Assembly (NCBI GenBank): GCA_037176725.1
Contig: JAZBRS010000075.1
Location: forward strand, 71,240,001 to 71,304,000
Direction: 5' to 3'
Length of the DNA: 64,000 nt
Source of the DNA: Posidonia oceanica
Lineage: Eukaryota; Streptophyta; Magnoliopsida; Alismatales; Posidoniaceae
Positions 10,872 through 23,700 of this stretch are shown in pieces. Each line of letters opens with the position of its first letter. The stretch's first letter is position 1. The notes under the pieces are model-generated. The model worked only from the letters and a program-made list of their open reading frames with translations, had not been told where the DNA came from and did no database searches. The translations under genes and the position numbers were made by a program.

Positions 10872-13159
10872 ATGGAGCACATGAGCACTACCTCTACCTC
10901 CATGGCACAGCAAGGCCAAGGCCCGGATGGGTCTTTCTTCAGAGGCTCAGCCTCACAAATGGAAGGGCCAGGAACCCCCGGCTTCTCATGAGCCGTCGGC
11001 CGGTGAAAATTCCCACATGCCTCCATCCCCTTCGATTACCACACTGATACAAACGAAGAAGGAGGGGAGGCGGATCAGTCTCGAACAATAGACATCCCAC
11101 TCGAGTTCACACGTCCCAAGGCAACTTCTAACGTTGTGCCACCCGTTGTGACTACTTCCTACCCAATTGAGGAGGAGACCTCTGAGGTCCGGCAATCCCT
11201 AACTCAACAACAATATTTCACGCACACAAACCCACAAACCTCCACCCTCCAAGAACACCACAACCACCTATTCCATACGCCCGTCTGCACGCACGCCACA
11301 CCTAACCCTACCTTCCCTAACCAAGGCCCCCATCCACCATACTACACGACGTCCACCTACCCTTATGTCCACCCAACTCCACCATACACAACCCCATACC
11401 TGCCACAACCTCCCGCTAACACGTCATACTACCCCACTCCACCTCCACCACCATTCTTCCATCCACAACAACCTCCCGTTAACACACCTTACTACCCTAC
11501 ACGACCCCAATCATCATTCTTCCATCCACCACATAACCCATCGCTACCACCATTCCCACCAACACACCAGCACCCGAGCCAGGGGCATTACGCCGCACCA
11601 AGGACTGATCTTAAGAGGATGATTGCCAAAGCATTAACGGAGGCTGGGGTCACTTCCAAGACGCCCATCGGCTACGACATCTCCAAGTTCCCTCACTTTG
11701 CCCTTCCTCCAGGGTTTAAAATGCCAAAAATGAGGAGATATAACGGTACAGAGGATCCTAGGAACCACATAGCTGCCTTCACTATGGATACTCTACCATA
11801 CCGTTATGACGCCAGGCTCACTGCATACCTCTTCTTCAAGACGCTTGAGGGAGAAGCCTTAAAGTGGTTTGACACCCTGACTTCCTATGATCTCCAAGAT
11901 TTTAGGATAATTGAGGAGAAATTCCTAAATCAATAAAGTCACCGGGTGCCACACAAACCCACTGCAGGCGACCTCACAGCTGAGAGGATGAGGTCGAATG
12001 AGGACTTCGTCACCTTCGCTAGCCGGTGGAGGGACATGGCCGCTAGGTTAGAGTGCTACATACCTGAAGGCCAAGCCGTGGAAATAATCGCAAGAAATAC
12101 CACGGGAGTACTCAATGCTGGACTGTTGGTAGGTGACTTCCACACCTATTCACAGTTATATGAGTGGGCCACCAAGGTGATGCGGAACAAAGAAGAGCTA
12201 CCATTCCTGGAGCTCGAAGCAAAAAGCTAGAAGAAGACTGCGGGACATACCATAGAAGGTGTCACTGGCAACATGGCACAACTAACCACGCAGCATCAGA
12301 GGGGATGGAAATGGCAGCCCTTCCAGCAGCCTCAATATCAAGTGGAACCACAAAGGTAGCCATTCCAACAGTTCCAATCCCAGCACCCTAATCCCCTGGT
12401 AAATGCTCAACAGGGGCAGAACAGCGGTCAGTACAAAGCACCACCACAAGGGTAGAGGGACTACCACAATGTTCCTCCTCCACAGGCACCTAGAGGACCA
12501 AGGAGACAAAGTTACCCACTACTTCCAGAGACGATCCCAGACATCTTCAGGATGCTGATCGAAAGTGGGGACTTACAACTCCCAGTGCCAAAACCGAATG
12601 CTCCCAACGCAAACATGACCAAGTACTGTGCCTACCACCAGAAAAACGGGCACACACTTGAGGAATGTTACGTGTTAAAAGATCGAATATACGATCTAAA
12701 TGATAAGGGAGAAATAATGTGGTCAGCCCTCAAGGATAGATTGAAAGAGGCTAGGACGGGACAGCACAAGTTGCAGATACACCAGAACCCTCTGCCTAAT
12801 CACCCGGTGGCGCACCTAGAGACAGAAGGCAACCCACCTGAGGCCAGGACCTTCACCATGTGCCTGATTGAATCAGAACCAGAGCTGGCTTCCTCCATCA
12901 CGGAAAGCAATGACGTCGAGGTGTGCTCTGAACAGGGATCCATGGCATGAGAATTCCCAATAGAGGCAACACAAGACGAAGAAGGCGAGGAGGCTGACCA
13001 TGAGCTCCTCAAGTGCTTCAATTTTCTCCCAGGACAAGGCCAATCCCAAGAGCAAAATGCCGAGACAAATCCCTTCGAGCTAGCCCAGAAAATCATCAAG
13101 GAATATGAGCAGAGAAATATAGTCTTCAAGGACTCAGAATTACCCACTCCGGAGAAACA

Positions 13160-13540
13160 GCTCTGGCCTTTGGTGATCACTGTAGAGATCAATGGCTACC
13201 TCCTCCCTGGCATACTTGTGGACACAGGGGCTAGTCGCAGTGCGTGCTCTCTGAACACACTCGACTACCTAGATGTCGAAGAAGAGGATATCACCAGGGA
13301 GAAGATCTTCTGCAAGGGCTTTAATAATATGCAGATAGAGGTGATAGGGACAGTTCAGCTGGCAATTACCATCGGCCCCCTCACCAGCATTACCAAGGTC
13401 ATGGTGGTAGAATGTGACCTAGCAGAACCGTTGATCCTTGGGAGAACTTGGCTGGCGGAAATATGTGCAGTTGCGTCCCCGACGCACCAGCTATTAAAGT
13501 TCAAGTTCCAAGGCGAGATGATCACCATTCGGGCCGACCA
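13160..13540 (+). other. First retropepsin-like domain of B
   Basis: The domain holds GILVDTGAS with the catalytic Asp, then LILGRTWL and an AVASPTHQLLKF tail. It is homologous over its full length to the second domain at 14170-14570 (shared VDTGA, ILG..W, I.AV.SP.HQ..KF). It is open within itself. Confidence 0.82.
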
Positions 13541-14169
13541 TGAAACGACCCTGGAAATGATCTGGGGACCTTATCTGGTAGGATTCCACATGGGAGACCC
13601 AGCACCAAATGGCACAGGCAGTTGGATCGATGACGGGGACGGTGAAGCCCCAAGTATCCAAGGATTCCAACAGCTCACTAATGATCAAGCAGCCCAAGGG
13701 TATACCCAGGTCTAGAGGCCCACATTGTTGAACTCATCCCAGCTGCCTATAAACCAGGGGCAGTCTCTTCTCAGGAAACCTCTGTCTCTGCTCAAGTCCG
13801 GCCATGCCAAGGGAGAACACAACCAGGCTCAGCAGGCCCCCATCACAAGAACCGGGTGGATCTCCAACCAAGTCGCACTGCCTTCGCCTAATGCAGAACC
13901 AGCCACTTCCTCGGCTCAATCGGAGTTCCACATACCCCGGTGGGTAGAAGGCACCTTCGACGTCCTGGAGCAGCTCAGAAAGACACAAGCAAAGATCTCC
14001 ATCTACGAGCTGATCAGAGCCTCAGAGAAGCATTACGATATCCTGATGGAGGTATTGAAGAAAGCCCAGGTACCGGAGGACATGCTTGCTGAAGCTCTGG
14101 CCACCGTTGCCGCTGCTATGTTCATGGAGCCCATAGTTATCTTCACCAACTCCGAATTAGCTCCTCCTG

Positions 14170-14570
14170 AGAGGAGGACTTTACCTTTAAGTGTTACTAT
14201 TGTAATAAACAGTTACAAACTTTTTGGTGTGCTTGTCGATACTGGGGCAACTTTAAACGTATGCTCCCTAGAAACCTTGCAGTTAGTTAGGCTAACCGAA
14301 TCTCAATTATGCCCAGCAGCCTTAACTGTATCAGGGTACGACAACAACAAAAAAGCAGCCTTGGGAAAGATAACTGTCCAAGTTACCATTGGCCCTCTCC
14401 AAATGGAAACAGAGCTCATAGTAGTCGATGCCCCAATCTCGTATTGGCTCATATTAGGGCACCAATGGATCGAGGAGATCAAGGCAGTCACCTCCCCACA
14501 CCACCAATGCATGAAGTTCCCTTACTAAGGGAAAATTATCAAAATACGGGGAGACGAGCCAGTGGGAGCC
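14170..14570 (+). other. Second retropepsin-like domain of B
   Basis: The domain holds GVLVDTGAT with the catalytic Asp, then LILGHQWI and AVTSPHHQCMKF. A TAA at 14526 interrupts its end. A tail resembling that of domain one (GKIIKIRGDE) follows in the same frame. Confidence 0.82.
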
Positions 14571-14739
14571 GAAGCCCACCTGGTAACAGTCCCGACTACC
14601 ACACCGGCACCATTGATCAGGGACTCAACTACCAAGGCCATAAACAATGTCAAAAAGGTCTTCACTCCCAAGAGTATTGACATAAATCAATATGATTACC
14701 CCGACCACATGAAAAGGCCTTAGGAAATCCTCCTCAAGA

Positions 14740-14845
14740 TAGGATACACCCTAGGGAAAGGACTTGGCAGCCAAGAACAAGGAATGAGGGACGCACTTGA
14801 AACACTAGAGGAGCACAGTCGTACCGGGTTAGGGTACCTTGGGCA
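14740..14845 (+). other. G-patch motif between protease and RT
   Basis: The glycine-rich GYTLGKGLGS, a spacer, and then TGLGYLG fit the G-patch RNA-binding motif. Such motifs occur near protease in several retroelement lineages; here it lies in the gag-pro frame. Confidence 0.7.
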
Positions 14846-15159
14846 ACCAGACCCAAGCAAACCTCTAGCATGGTCACTTGCCAACCACTTCATGTTAGTC
14901 GGGCTACAAGTGCACGACAAGCAAGTGTCAGACACAGTTCCCGACTTCCCAGCAACAACAACAGCCGCAAAGGCCCCTAAGCCCGTCATCCTTGGCGCTC
15001 TTACAGACCCCGAGACGGCACTAACTCCTTCTCCCTACCTAGATGAAGTTCCAACCATCCTCAACGCTTCGACGAAGCCCGAGGAAGAAGCACCAACCTC
15101 CTACACGGAAGAGGTCCCTGCTGCTCTCCCCGCATCCCCAAAAGCTCCTTTACCTCTAG

Positions 15160-15466
15160 ACATCCAAGCAAGCGATTCCTCCGAAGCCTCCACTGAAGGC
15201 ACTAAAGCAGAGGACTCCGACCCTGTCTGCAAGCTCACCTGCCTTTTCAACAATCTACGACCTTGTCCCCTGAAGCAAGAAAGGACCAAGGCCACAAGTT
15301 AGACTCCCCAACCTCCGGACATCTGAGCAAGCAACTCCCCCAGAACCTCTACGGAAGACACCAAAGCAGAGGACTCCAACCCCATCTACAAGCTCTCCCG
15401 CTTCCTTAGCAACCTACGGCCTTGCCCCTCTAAGCAAGAAGGGGCCAGGGCCACAGACTAAACGCC
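15160..15466 (+). repeat. Tandem duplication of about 150 bp in the pro-pol spacer
   Basis: The segment 15160-15307 is repeated with divergence at 15318-15466. Both copies contain CAAGCA...ACTAAAGCAGAGGACTCC-like sequence and end at an AGACT-like word after a stop. The duplication lies exactly between the end of gag-pro and the start of the pol frame. Confidence 0.75.
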
Positions 15467-15468
15467 CA

Positions 15469-18400
15469 ATGGTGAACCGCCTCCACCGCAGAGGCAAACC
15501 TAGGGGCAAACCCCCTACCCTTGTGAATAACTTCTTTCCCGCATTTAATTCCTGCATTTTGTTTTCGCATGATTTACTTTCCAGCAATTTACTTCCTAGT
15601 TTAGATAGTAGTGGGGAAGGTAAACGAGGGCAAGGCAGGGACGGCTTAACCACCACCATGTCCTCGCAAAAAGTATCCAATCATTCTACTAAGTGTGCAG
15701 GTTGGGACAGGAAGGAGCCGATCACCCAAACTGTAAAAGTATGTCACTATACCACAGCACTGCCACAGGAGCTAGCCACGTCGCATGCCATCTTCCTGGT
15801 CGAAGAAGTGTCAAATATCACTGGCAAAAACATTGGAAACTATGAAGTCTTCGAGCTGGTGGATACAGAAGAGGACTCAGATGAAGAGTCAGTAGACCCT
15901 GCCATCTTCGAAGAAATGATGGAGAAATACGATGAGCAGACCAAGGCTGCCACTGAAGAAACAAAGGAAGTCAATCTGGGTACTGAAGATGATCCAAGAC
16001 CAGTCCGGATAAGCTCTTCCCTCAACTCAGATGAACGGACCAGAATGGAAAGACTACTCAAAAAGTATATGAAGGTACTGGCCTTCTCCTACGGAGAAAT
16101 GCCTGGGCTTGATTCACTACTGGTGGAGCACAGGCTCCCTCTCAAGCCAGGCGCTAAGATAGCGAAGCAAAAGCTCCGGTGTCTATGTCCAGATCTCGCT
16201 CTAAAAGTCAAAGAGGAGATAGACAAGCTACACAAAGCGAAGTTCATCAGAGTTGTGGTGTATCCAGAATGGATTGCCAACATAGTTCTAGTGATGAAGA
16301 AAGATGGCAAAGTGCGTGTGTGCATTGACTACAGAAACCTCAATGAAGCATGCCCAAAAGACGATTTCCCTCTTCCACACATAGACATCCTCATAGACAA
16401 CACTACAGGCCATGAGATGCTTTCATTCATGAACGGTTTCTCCAGTTACAACCAGATTAAACTTGCAGAAGATGACCAAGAGAAAACCGCATTTACTACT
16501 CCATGGGGGACCTACTGCTATGTAGTCATGCCGTTCGGATTAAAGAACGCCGGAGCCACCTATCAGAGGGCTATGATGGCAATCTTTCACGACATGATAC
16601 ACGATTACATGGAGTGCTATGTGGATGACCTATTAGTAAAGTCAAAAACAAGAGAGGGACACTTTGAAGCACTAGAAAGAGTACTCCGAAGAGCAGACCA
16701 GTACAATCTCAGAATGAATCCCAAGAAGTGTGTCTTCGGGGTCACTGCCGAAAAGCTGCTTGGCTTCATAGTGAGCAAAAGGGGCATAGAAGTGGATCCC
16801 ACCAAAGCCAAAGCTATAACAGCCATGCCACCGCCAAGGAACATCAAGAAACTTAGAGGACTCATAGGGAGGCTACAGTTCATCCGAAGATTCATCTCTC
16901 AGCATGCGGAAAAGTGTAGACCATTATATGAGCTTTTAAAAGGCAGTACAGAATTCAAGTGGGATCACACCTGTCAGAAGGCCTTCGATGAGCTGAAACT
17001 CTACCTCCTCAACCCTCCAGTACTGACTGCTCCAGTCCCCGAGAGGCCATTACTACTCTACTTGGCCGTTACTGATAACTCGGTGGGTGTTGTCCTTGCA
17101 CAACACGATGAAACTGGGAAGAAGGAGAAAGCAGTTTATTACCTCAATAGAACATTCATCGAATATGAGTGGAAGTACTCCTAGATCGAGAGACACTGCT
17201 TAGCATTAGTATGGGCCTCACAAAAGCTCAGGCACTATTTTCTTACACACAAAGTCTGCTACTTAGCCAAGATGGACCCCATCAAGTACATGTTCGAGAA
17301 ACCAGCATTGTCCGGAAGGCTAGCACGATGGCAGATGCTCCTTACTGAGTTTGACCTACAATTCATCACCCAGAAGGCAATCAAGGGGCAAGCCATCGTG
17401 GACCAACTCGCTGGGCTACCTGTGTCAGAGTATCAGCCAGTGTCAATAGATTTCCCAGATGAGGAAGTACTGGCAATCAATAGTGTCATGCCACTCATTA
17501 GAGAATGGACCCTCCATTTCGATGGAGCGCTTAATTCAAAAGCGCTGGAATAGGGGCAACACTCCTCACTCCAGAGGGTGTCATTCTCTTCGCTGCAGCG
17601 CAACTACTCTTCTCAGCGAGTAACAACATTGCAGAATACGAGACACTCATTCTAGGGCTCCGAATGGCTCTCGATCTAGGGACAAGAAGGCTAAAAGTGG
17701 TTGGGGACTCACAGCTTGTCATACGACAAGTCCTCAACAAATACAAGACCCTCTCGCCAAAGCTGCAGGAATACCGCAACCTGGCTAAAGCCTTACTGAA
17801 GAAATTTGACCGGGTTATATATGTGCACGCCCTTAGAAGCAACAACATCCTAGCTGATTCATTAGCCACATTGGCATCCTCGCTCCCCTTCAGCTCAGGG
17901 ACAGATGAGCAATCCATCATGGTGCGAAGAATCAGCACCCCAACAGTGGGGTCTACCACCGAATGGGTTGAAGAACTCAGAGAGGAACTAAACCTGGAAA
18001 GCTTAATATGCACAAAGGTCTATTATCAAGGAGCTACAGAAGTAAACGACGATGGCAACCCGTGGTATTATGACATACAGAACTATGTACAAGATCGCGC
18101 TTTCCCGGCCTATGCGACTCCCAAGGACAGAGAAGCACTGAGGAGGATGGCTACCAAATACTACATCAGAGCCAACACACTCTTTCGGAGAACGCCCCTA
18201 GGGATTGAACTCCGATGTGTGGATACATCTGAGTCGGCCGAGATCCTTAAGGAAACACATGAGGGAGTCTGCGAAGGCCACATCAACTCCCAGTTCATGG
18301 CTAAAATGATCATCAGAAGGGGGTACTACTGACCTACCATGGAAGCCGACTACGCAAGTAAAGTCAAGCGGTGCAAGAGCTGCCAATTACACGCCAACAA

Positions 18401-19310
18401 GATCCATGCTCTGGCTTCAGTGCTACATGCTTTGTCAACTCCATGGCCTTTCTCCATGTGGGCCTTCGATGAGGTGGGACCTATCCATCAGGGAAAGGGC
18501 AACACTTTCATCCTAACGGCAATGGAATACTTCACCAAATGCACAAAAGCAGAGGCGTTCGCAAACATCAAGGCCACAACCCTGTGCCGATTCGTACAGT
18601 GAAATATCATCGCAAGGTTCGAGGTGCCTAAAGCCTTAGTAGCAGACAACGGACCAATCTTCATCTCAAAAGAGTTCAAGCGGTTGTGCCGGAAATTGGG
18701 TATCACTCTACACCACTCTTCCCCATATTACCCGCAAGGAAACGGTCAAGTAGAAGCTACTAACAAAACCTTAATCAAAATCATTAAAAAGACGGTAGAA
18801 GATGCTAAGGGATCGGATTGGTCAGATAAGCTTGTTAATGCATTATGGGCATACCGCACCACCATAAGGGCGGCAACGGGTCAAATCCCCTAAGCTTTAG
18901 CCTTTGGTATGGAAGCAGTGGTCCCATACGAGATCTTGATCCCCTCATTAAGAGTTAAGATTGATAGGAGAATGTCTGCTGAAGAAAAAAGGCAAGCTTT
19001 ACTCCTTCATCTAGAACTCCTTGATGAGAAACGACTAGCAGCCGCCGAGCATATGCGTGTCTACCAACAAAGGTTAACCAAGGCTTACCAGAAGAAAGTA
19101 ATCGAACGCAAGTTTAAAATTGGTGATCTAGTGCTTAAAGAAGTGTTGCCCTACAATAAGCCCCACCCTAAGGGAAAGTTAAAGCCAAATTGGGAAGGAC
19201 CCTACATAGTGGTTGCTGTATATCCAGGGAATGCTTACCGACTATCCCATAACGGAACAAATCTTCCTGACCCTTGGAATGCAATGCACCTGAAAAGGTA
19301 CTACCCTTGA
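15469..19310 (+). pseudogene. Element B pol: RT, RNase H, second RNase H, integrase; broken
   Basis: RT is intact to 17181: the MPGLDSLLVEH entry near 16098, FPLPHIDILIDN, the FGLKNAGATYQRAM core near 16535, and the YVDD active site at about 16619-16630. The first RNase H includes AVTDNSVG near 17066. A TAG at 17182 follows, then a second, archaeal-type RNase H (HFDGA, NIAEYE, VGDSQL, ADSLA; about 17515-17880), as known in Tat elements. A one-base loss near 17540 shifts the frame. Integrase has the HHCC zinc finger (18255-18410), D (FDEVGP near 18466), D (ADNGP near 18644) and E (NGQVEA near 18740). Stops are at 18330, 18600 and 18891. There is no chromodomain after LKRYYP at 19307. Pol is one frame off gag-pro. 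Confidence 0.92.
15500..15640 (+). other. Possible intron-like stretch between pro and RT
   Basis: T-rich, non-protein-like sequence with a possible acceptor TTTACTTTCCAG near 15572-15583 lies where Ogre elements are known to have an intron joining gag-pro to pol. The frame change between the two reading frames also fits. No donor is convincing, so this is tentative. Confidence 0.35.
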
Positions 19311-20703
19311 TCAGCATGTCTGTATCACTAAAGAGACCTAGGGCCTAACACCAAGCCAAAAAAGGGAGAGACCCCCAAAGCCAATAGGAAGAGGAACACC
19401 TGGAGGAACCCATGCCTAGTCCTGTCTCCACATACACACTGCACAGGAAGGTAAGGAGAAAGTAGGCTCAGAGCGGAGGCTTAGAGTACGAACTGCTTGC
19501 CAAAGCAACTTAGAAAGCGTCAAGAAAAGACGGAGGCAAAAACCGCCCAAACAGAGAGGAAAGAAGGCAGCAAAGAAGCTGTCCAAGTAAGGAACCAACG
19601 AAAAGAGACAGTAAAAGAAACTATCCAACTAAAAGAGGTCAGCAAAGAGCTGTCCAAAGAGCGGAAAAGAGCATGGCAAAAGCTGTCTGTGCATCTAAAG
19701 TATAAACCATAGAAAGGCGCATTAAGGACTAAAGAAAGGCAAGCAGGAATCAAGGCCTAAGCCAAAATCGAGAGTCCACTAAATCCTGAAACCTCCCCTG
19801 ACCTATTCTCACTAAACAGGCAAGGAGTAAGCAACCCCAGGTGGTCAAGGACTGAAAAGGCCCAAGGAGTAGCAACCCAAGTAAGGACTGGTGTGTGGAC
19901 CGAAGTCTTTTAAAAAGGGTGCAGGCATGACCCAAGGGGCACGCCCACAAACGTAAGGCCCACTCATCTGGTTGAAACAAAACTCGAGGCTAATGCTTAA
20001 GATAGGTGCTCATCTTTCCCCATTAGAAGAACTAAAAAAATCATATAACCCGAAATCCAAAAAAAATCATATAACCCAAAATACCAAAAAAATCATATAA
20101 CCCAAAAAATCCAAAAAAATTATATAACCCAAACACCAAAAAAATTACAAAACTTAGAAAGAAAAAACCAAAACATCCAAGCTACATACAAGTGAAAACT
20201 TAGTAAGTAGGAAAACTAGAATTAACATCTGCCCAATGATGCAACCATCGACTCACCAAGATTCAGAGTTAGCGTCCTACTCGAGCGTGTCTCACGGCTT
20301 GGGTGCGCTCTCTCAACAAAGACATTACTAGCATAATGATCTTTAGAGCATCCACGGATGACTCATAATCAGCATCTACTGGGCTCTGATTTCCATCTCT
20401 TTAGCTGAGGCTAGAAATTAATTCCCTCCACCCATTTAAAATAAACATGCATTAACATCTATCATGTCCTTTGTTAATTAATTAACTTAGCCTAAATCTT
20501 TTTCATTTGACATACTTTCTCTTCGATTAATTAGTTAACTTAGCCAAATCTTTCGCCAAGGGAGGTATGCTCATTGATTACTAACAAGAAAAGTAAGCAT
20601 GTGCAGGAAGCAAAGTGAAACAAAAACCTTTCATATGAATATTCACAAGTACAGACTCTGCCAAAAAAAAAGTACAGACTCTGACAAAAAGAAAGGTACA
20701 AGC
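19311..20703 (+). other. Element B region after integrase; no gene seen
   Basis: This is non-coding sequence between the pol stop and the 3' end of the antisense PMD gene. It is purine-rich at 19440-19720 and carries a short tandem repeat at 20030-20165. Open frames here lack any recognisable domain. Confidence 0.65.
20030..20165. repeat. Short tandem repeat, about 28 bp by 4-5
   Basis: The units resemble CCAAAAAAATCATATAACCC with slight variation. Confidence 0.75.
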
Positions 20704-23700
20704 TCAATGGCCGGACTCGCCGCTACCCTCGCGTTTGCCGCGTGGAGGCCTCGGCGCGGGTTGCACCATAGAAGACGTTGCTCCACTCCGACTCCTCTCC
20801 CGAGACTCCCTAAAGATGGAGCGAACCATCTCAAGGTGGGGAGAAGACCGCACTCTCGTAATTTGCTCAGCCGTCAAGACCCTAGAATGCCCTGACCTCG
20901 CTGGAGCTGCAGCAATAGGGGCAAGCATCAGATTAGCTACATCAGCACCAGGAAGCACTATCGCAACCACTGTCTCTGTCTGCATCAGCCGTATCTCCAT
21001 TTCCCGCATCTACCGCCCATGGAAATTGCTCAACTGAAATAAAACAAATCACAGAATAAGAGCAGTTTATAAACAGAAAAGCAGAAAGGCTAGCTACAAC
21101 TGAAGCATTAAAGACAGAACAGAAATACCCTTCTCAAGGAAGAAGCCTCAAATTGAGCCCTGGCCGCTGCCGCATCAGATGCTGCCACACGAGCCTCTAA
21201 CTCTTGGATGTGGTTGTCACGCTCCTGCTCTACCTGACTGAGATGCCCCTGTAGCTCCTCGACACGCCCCAAGGCATCGTCCAGCTGGCTCTGAGTAGGA
21301 CCAGTGGCCGGAGGCGTGTGGATCAAATCCATCATTGCCTAAATCTACACAATGAAGCCATACGAGTTAGAGGACAGATATTTACAAGTACTTAAAGCAA
21401 GAGAAGTGCGGAAATACCTCTGAATTGCGAGCTCGGACCTCCTCAGCAAGCACGCCCTCGGCATGGGAAGCGGCTGGACCTGTGCTGGCAGTAGGGGCAG
21501 GCTCTGCACTTGTTGAAGCACCCTCGGCCTATATCAAAGCAAAGACGACAATTAGACAAGCAGAAACTAGCACCAATAGCTAAGAAAGGGAAACTACACT
21601 CACTCGTGCTTGAAGCTCGTCCATCTGGGACAGGAGCTCGTCCCTCTCCCTCACCAGCTCCGCCACTCTCAAGGAGTGCTCCTCCTGCTGAGTCCTGCAC
21701 ACCTCGATCATCCCCTCTGAAGCGTCCATCTACACAAACAAGGGAGATGCATAAGTAAGTGAACAAGTAAAGAAACAGTCGAATAACACAACACCAAAAG
21801 GGATTGCTTACCAGCTCCTCAATATGGCTGCGGGCAGTCGCCAACTCACGACGAAGGTCACCGACGCTCTCACTAGGACCAGTGCCCATCAGTACGTTGG
21901 AGCGACCATAAAAGACGTCACGGTGGAAGACGATCAGACGGCTAAACTCAGAATCAAACCAAGTCCTCCACGCCACCTCTGTCTTTGTAGAACCACCAAA
22001 AAGGAGCTCTGTGCCACCCGAGGGCCAGTTCTCGAGCTGCTCTCCAAACCGCTGAGGAGCATCACTCCGACCTCCCGAAATGGATCCCCAAAAGCAATCC
22101 GCAGGACCTACCGTCGGAATAACCTGCTGAAGGCCGAACTGTCGCAGGACACAGCCCACCTGGATGTAGTGACACCAGAAGAGGCTAAAAAGCCAGCACT
22201 CCCGAAAGAACAAGTGGGAACCGCGTGCCACGGGCTCCTCATCAGCATGCTCACCCTCATAGTAGGGTCTCCAGACAACCTGCAAGCACAAATCAGTCAG
22301 AAGCCAGTAAACTATGCAAGAGAGAGGGACCTAAGCACTGAAACTCACCCACTCCTCTGGGAGGATCTCTAACAGGAAGTGGCCCAGATGTCTCACAGGA
22401 CGAATCCGCTCCGGAGCCAGCTGCACCTCGCTCCACCGCCGAGCTCGGGGAAACTCGACGGGACCATCTCCTGGCACTCTAGGTCGGAGGTACATGAAGT
22501 GCTCAAAGATCCAGGTCTGTCACACAAAGCAACAATTCCAAGTCAGCAACAGTCAAACAAACAGAAGGCAAGCAAATAAATAAAGCACAAACCTGGAAAA
22601 GAAGCAGACAGCCTGAAAGAGAGCGGGTCTGGCCCGTAGCAAAAGACTCCAATCGGGAGATCAAATAGACCAACACGGCTGAGCCCCAAGAGTATCTACC
22701 GATCCTCTCCACCTGAAGAAGGAGAGGAGCAAAACCGGCATGTAACATTTGAGAAGATGTGCCGAAGAAGAGCCTATGAAACAGGATGGACAAAAAGAGC
22801 TGGAGCTGCTGATCCGCTATCTCCGAGGTCACCTCGTCAACAAGAAGAAGGTCGTCCAGTCGGTCCTTCAGCCACTTGATGTTGACGCGTGTATGGAAGC
22901 GACCAGAAGGGGGAGGTCGTGCACCATAACAAGCCTCTAGCTCGGCACCATAGTCAGGCTGCAAAGGCACTATCACAGGCTCTCCATCAACCCTCAGACC
23001 CACCAGCTGCACTACGTCCTCCAGGGTAATCATCGTCTCGCCTACGCGAAAGATGAAGCTGCCAGAACTCCTGTTGTACCTCTCAGCAAAAGAAACCAGC
23101 AGTCCCAAGTGAATCTCAAAAGGCATGATCTCCAAGAAATGGCCGAAGCCCATCCCCGCAAGTCTTGCCCGCTGGAACTCTGGGAGGTCAAGGTACGTCT
23201 TGTGCAAGTCAGTCCAGCTAGAGCGCGTCCGGCTCGACAAGGGCATCTGGCATAAAAGAAAACATTAAAAACATTAGTAACTTAATAATAATCAAACAAA
23301 GTAACTTAATAAAAGCCGAAAGACACACAGACCTCACTTGTCCTAGCTTTACGAGCTCTACCGCTGTACGGGCTCTCCTGGGAGGAGAAGGGGACGCACC
23401 TGGATCAAGAGCACTCCCGTCACCAACCTCATGTGGGACAGGAGACAGCGCACGTGGCCGCCTCACCTGGAGCTTGCGGGGACGAGAGGAACTCGCCTCC
23501 GCAGTGGAAGGACTAGCCTCGTCCCTCCTCTTCTCAGCCTCCTCGTCAGAAGCCCTGAAATGGTATCACAAGCAGAGCATAGTCAGATAAAACCATTAAT
23601 AATTCTCTTAATTGTTTCCCAAAATGCTAACTAGTCCACATAACCAACAAAAAGGGAAAGAAATGCATCACTTTAACTAACCAACTTAAACTTAAAATTT

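Larger units (their letters stand above)
10872..15302 (+). pseudogene. Element B gag-pro: capsid, zinc knuckle, two protease domains, G-patch; stop-ridden
   Basis: One frame runs from ATG 10872 to TAG 15300, with about ten in-frame stops and no frameshift that I can see. The stops are at 10989, 11004, 11934, 12228, 12357, 12453, 12948, 13713, 14526 and 14721. In order it holds an N-terminal leader, a Pro/Thr/His-rich region (11230-11590), and a gag core (KMPKMRRYNGTEDP near 11725, GEALKWFDTL near 11850, FASRWRDMAARL near 12015). A CHHC zinc knuckle (CAYHQKNGHTLEEC, about 12629) is followed by two aspartic protease domains (DTGAS near 13220, DTGAT near 14240) and a G-patch (GYTLGKGLGS to TGLGYLG, 14740-14842). 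Gag would build the particle and protease would process it. No full-length product is possible without extensive readthrough. Confidence 0.9.

Noticed and set aside
20599..21037. Plus-strand frames opposite the PMD last exons
   Set aside because: These are shadows of the minus-strand exons; no domain and no splice support.
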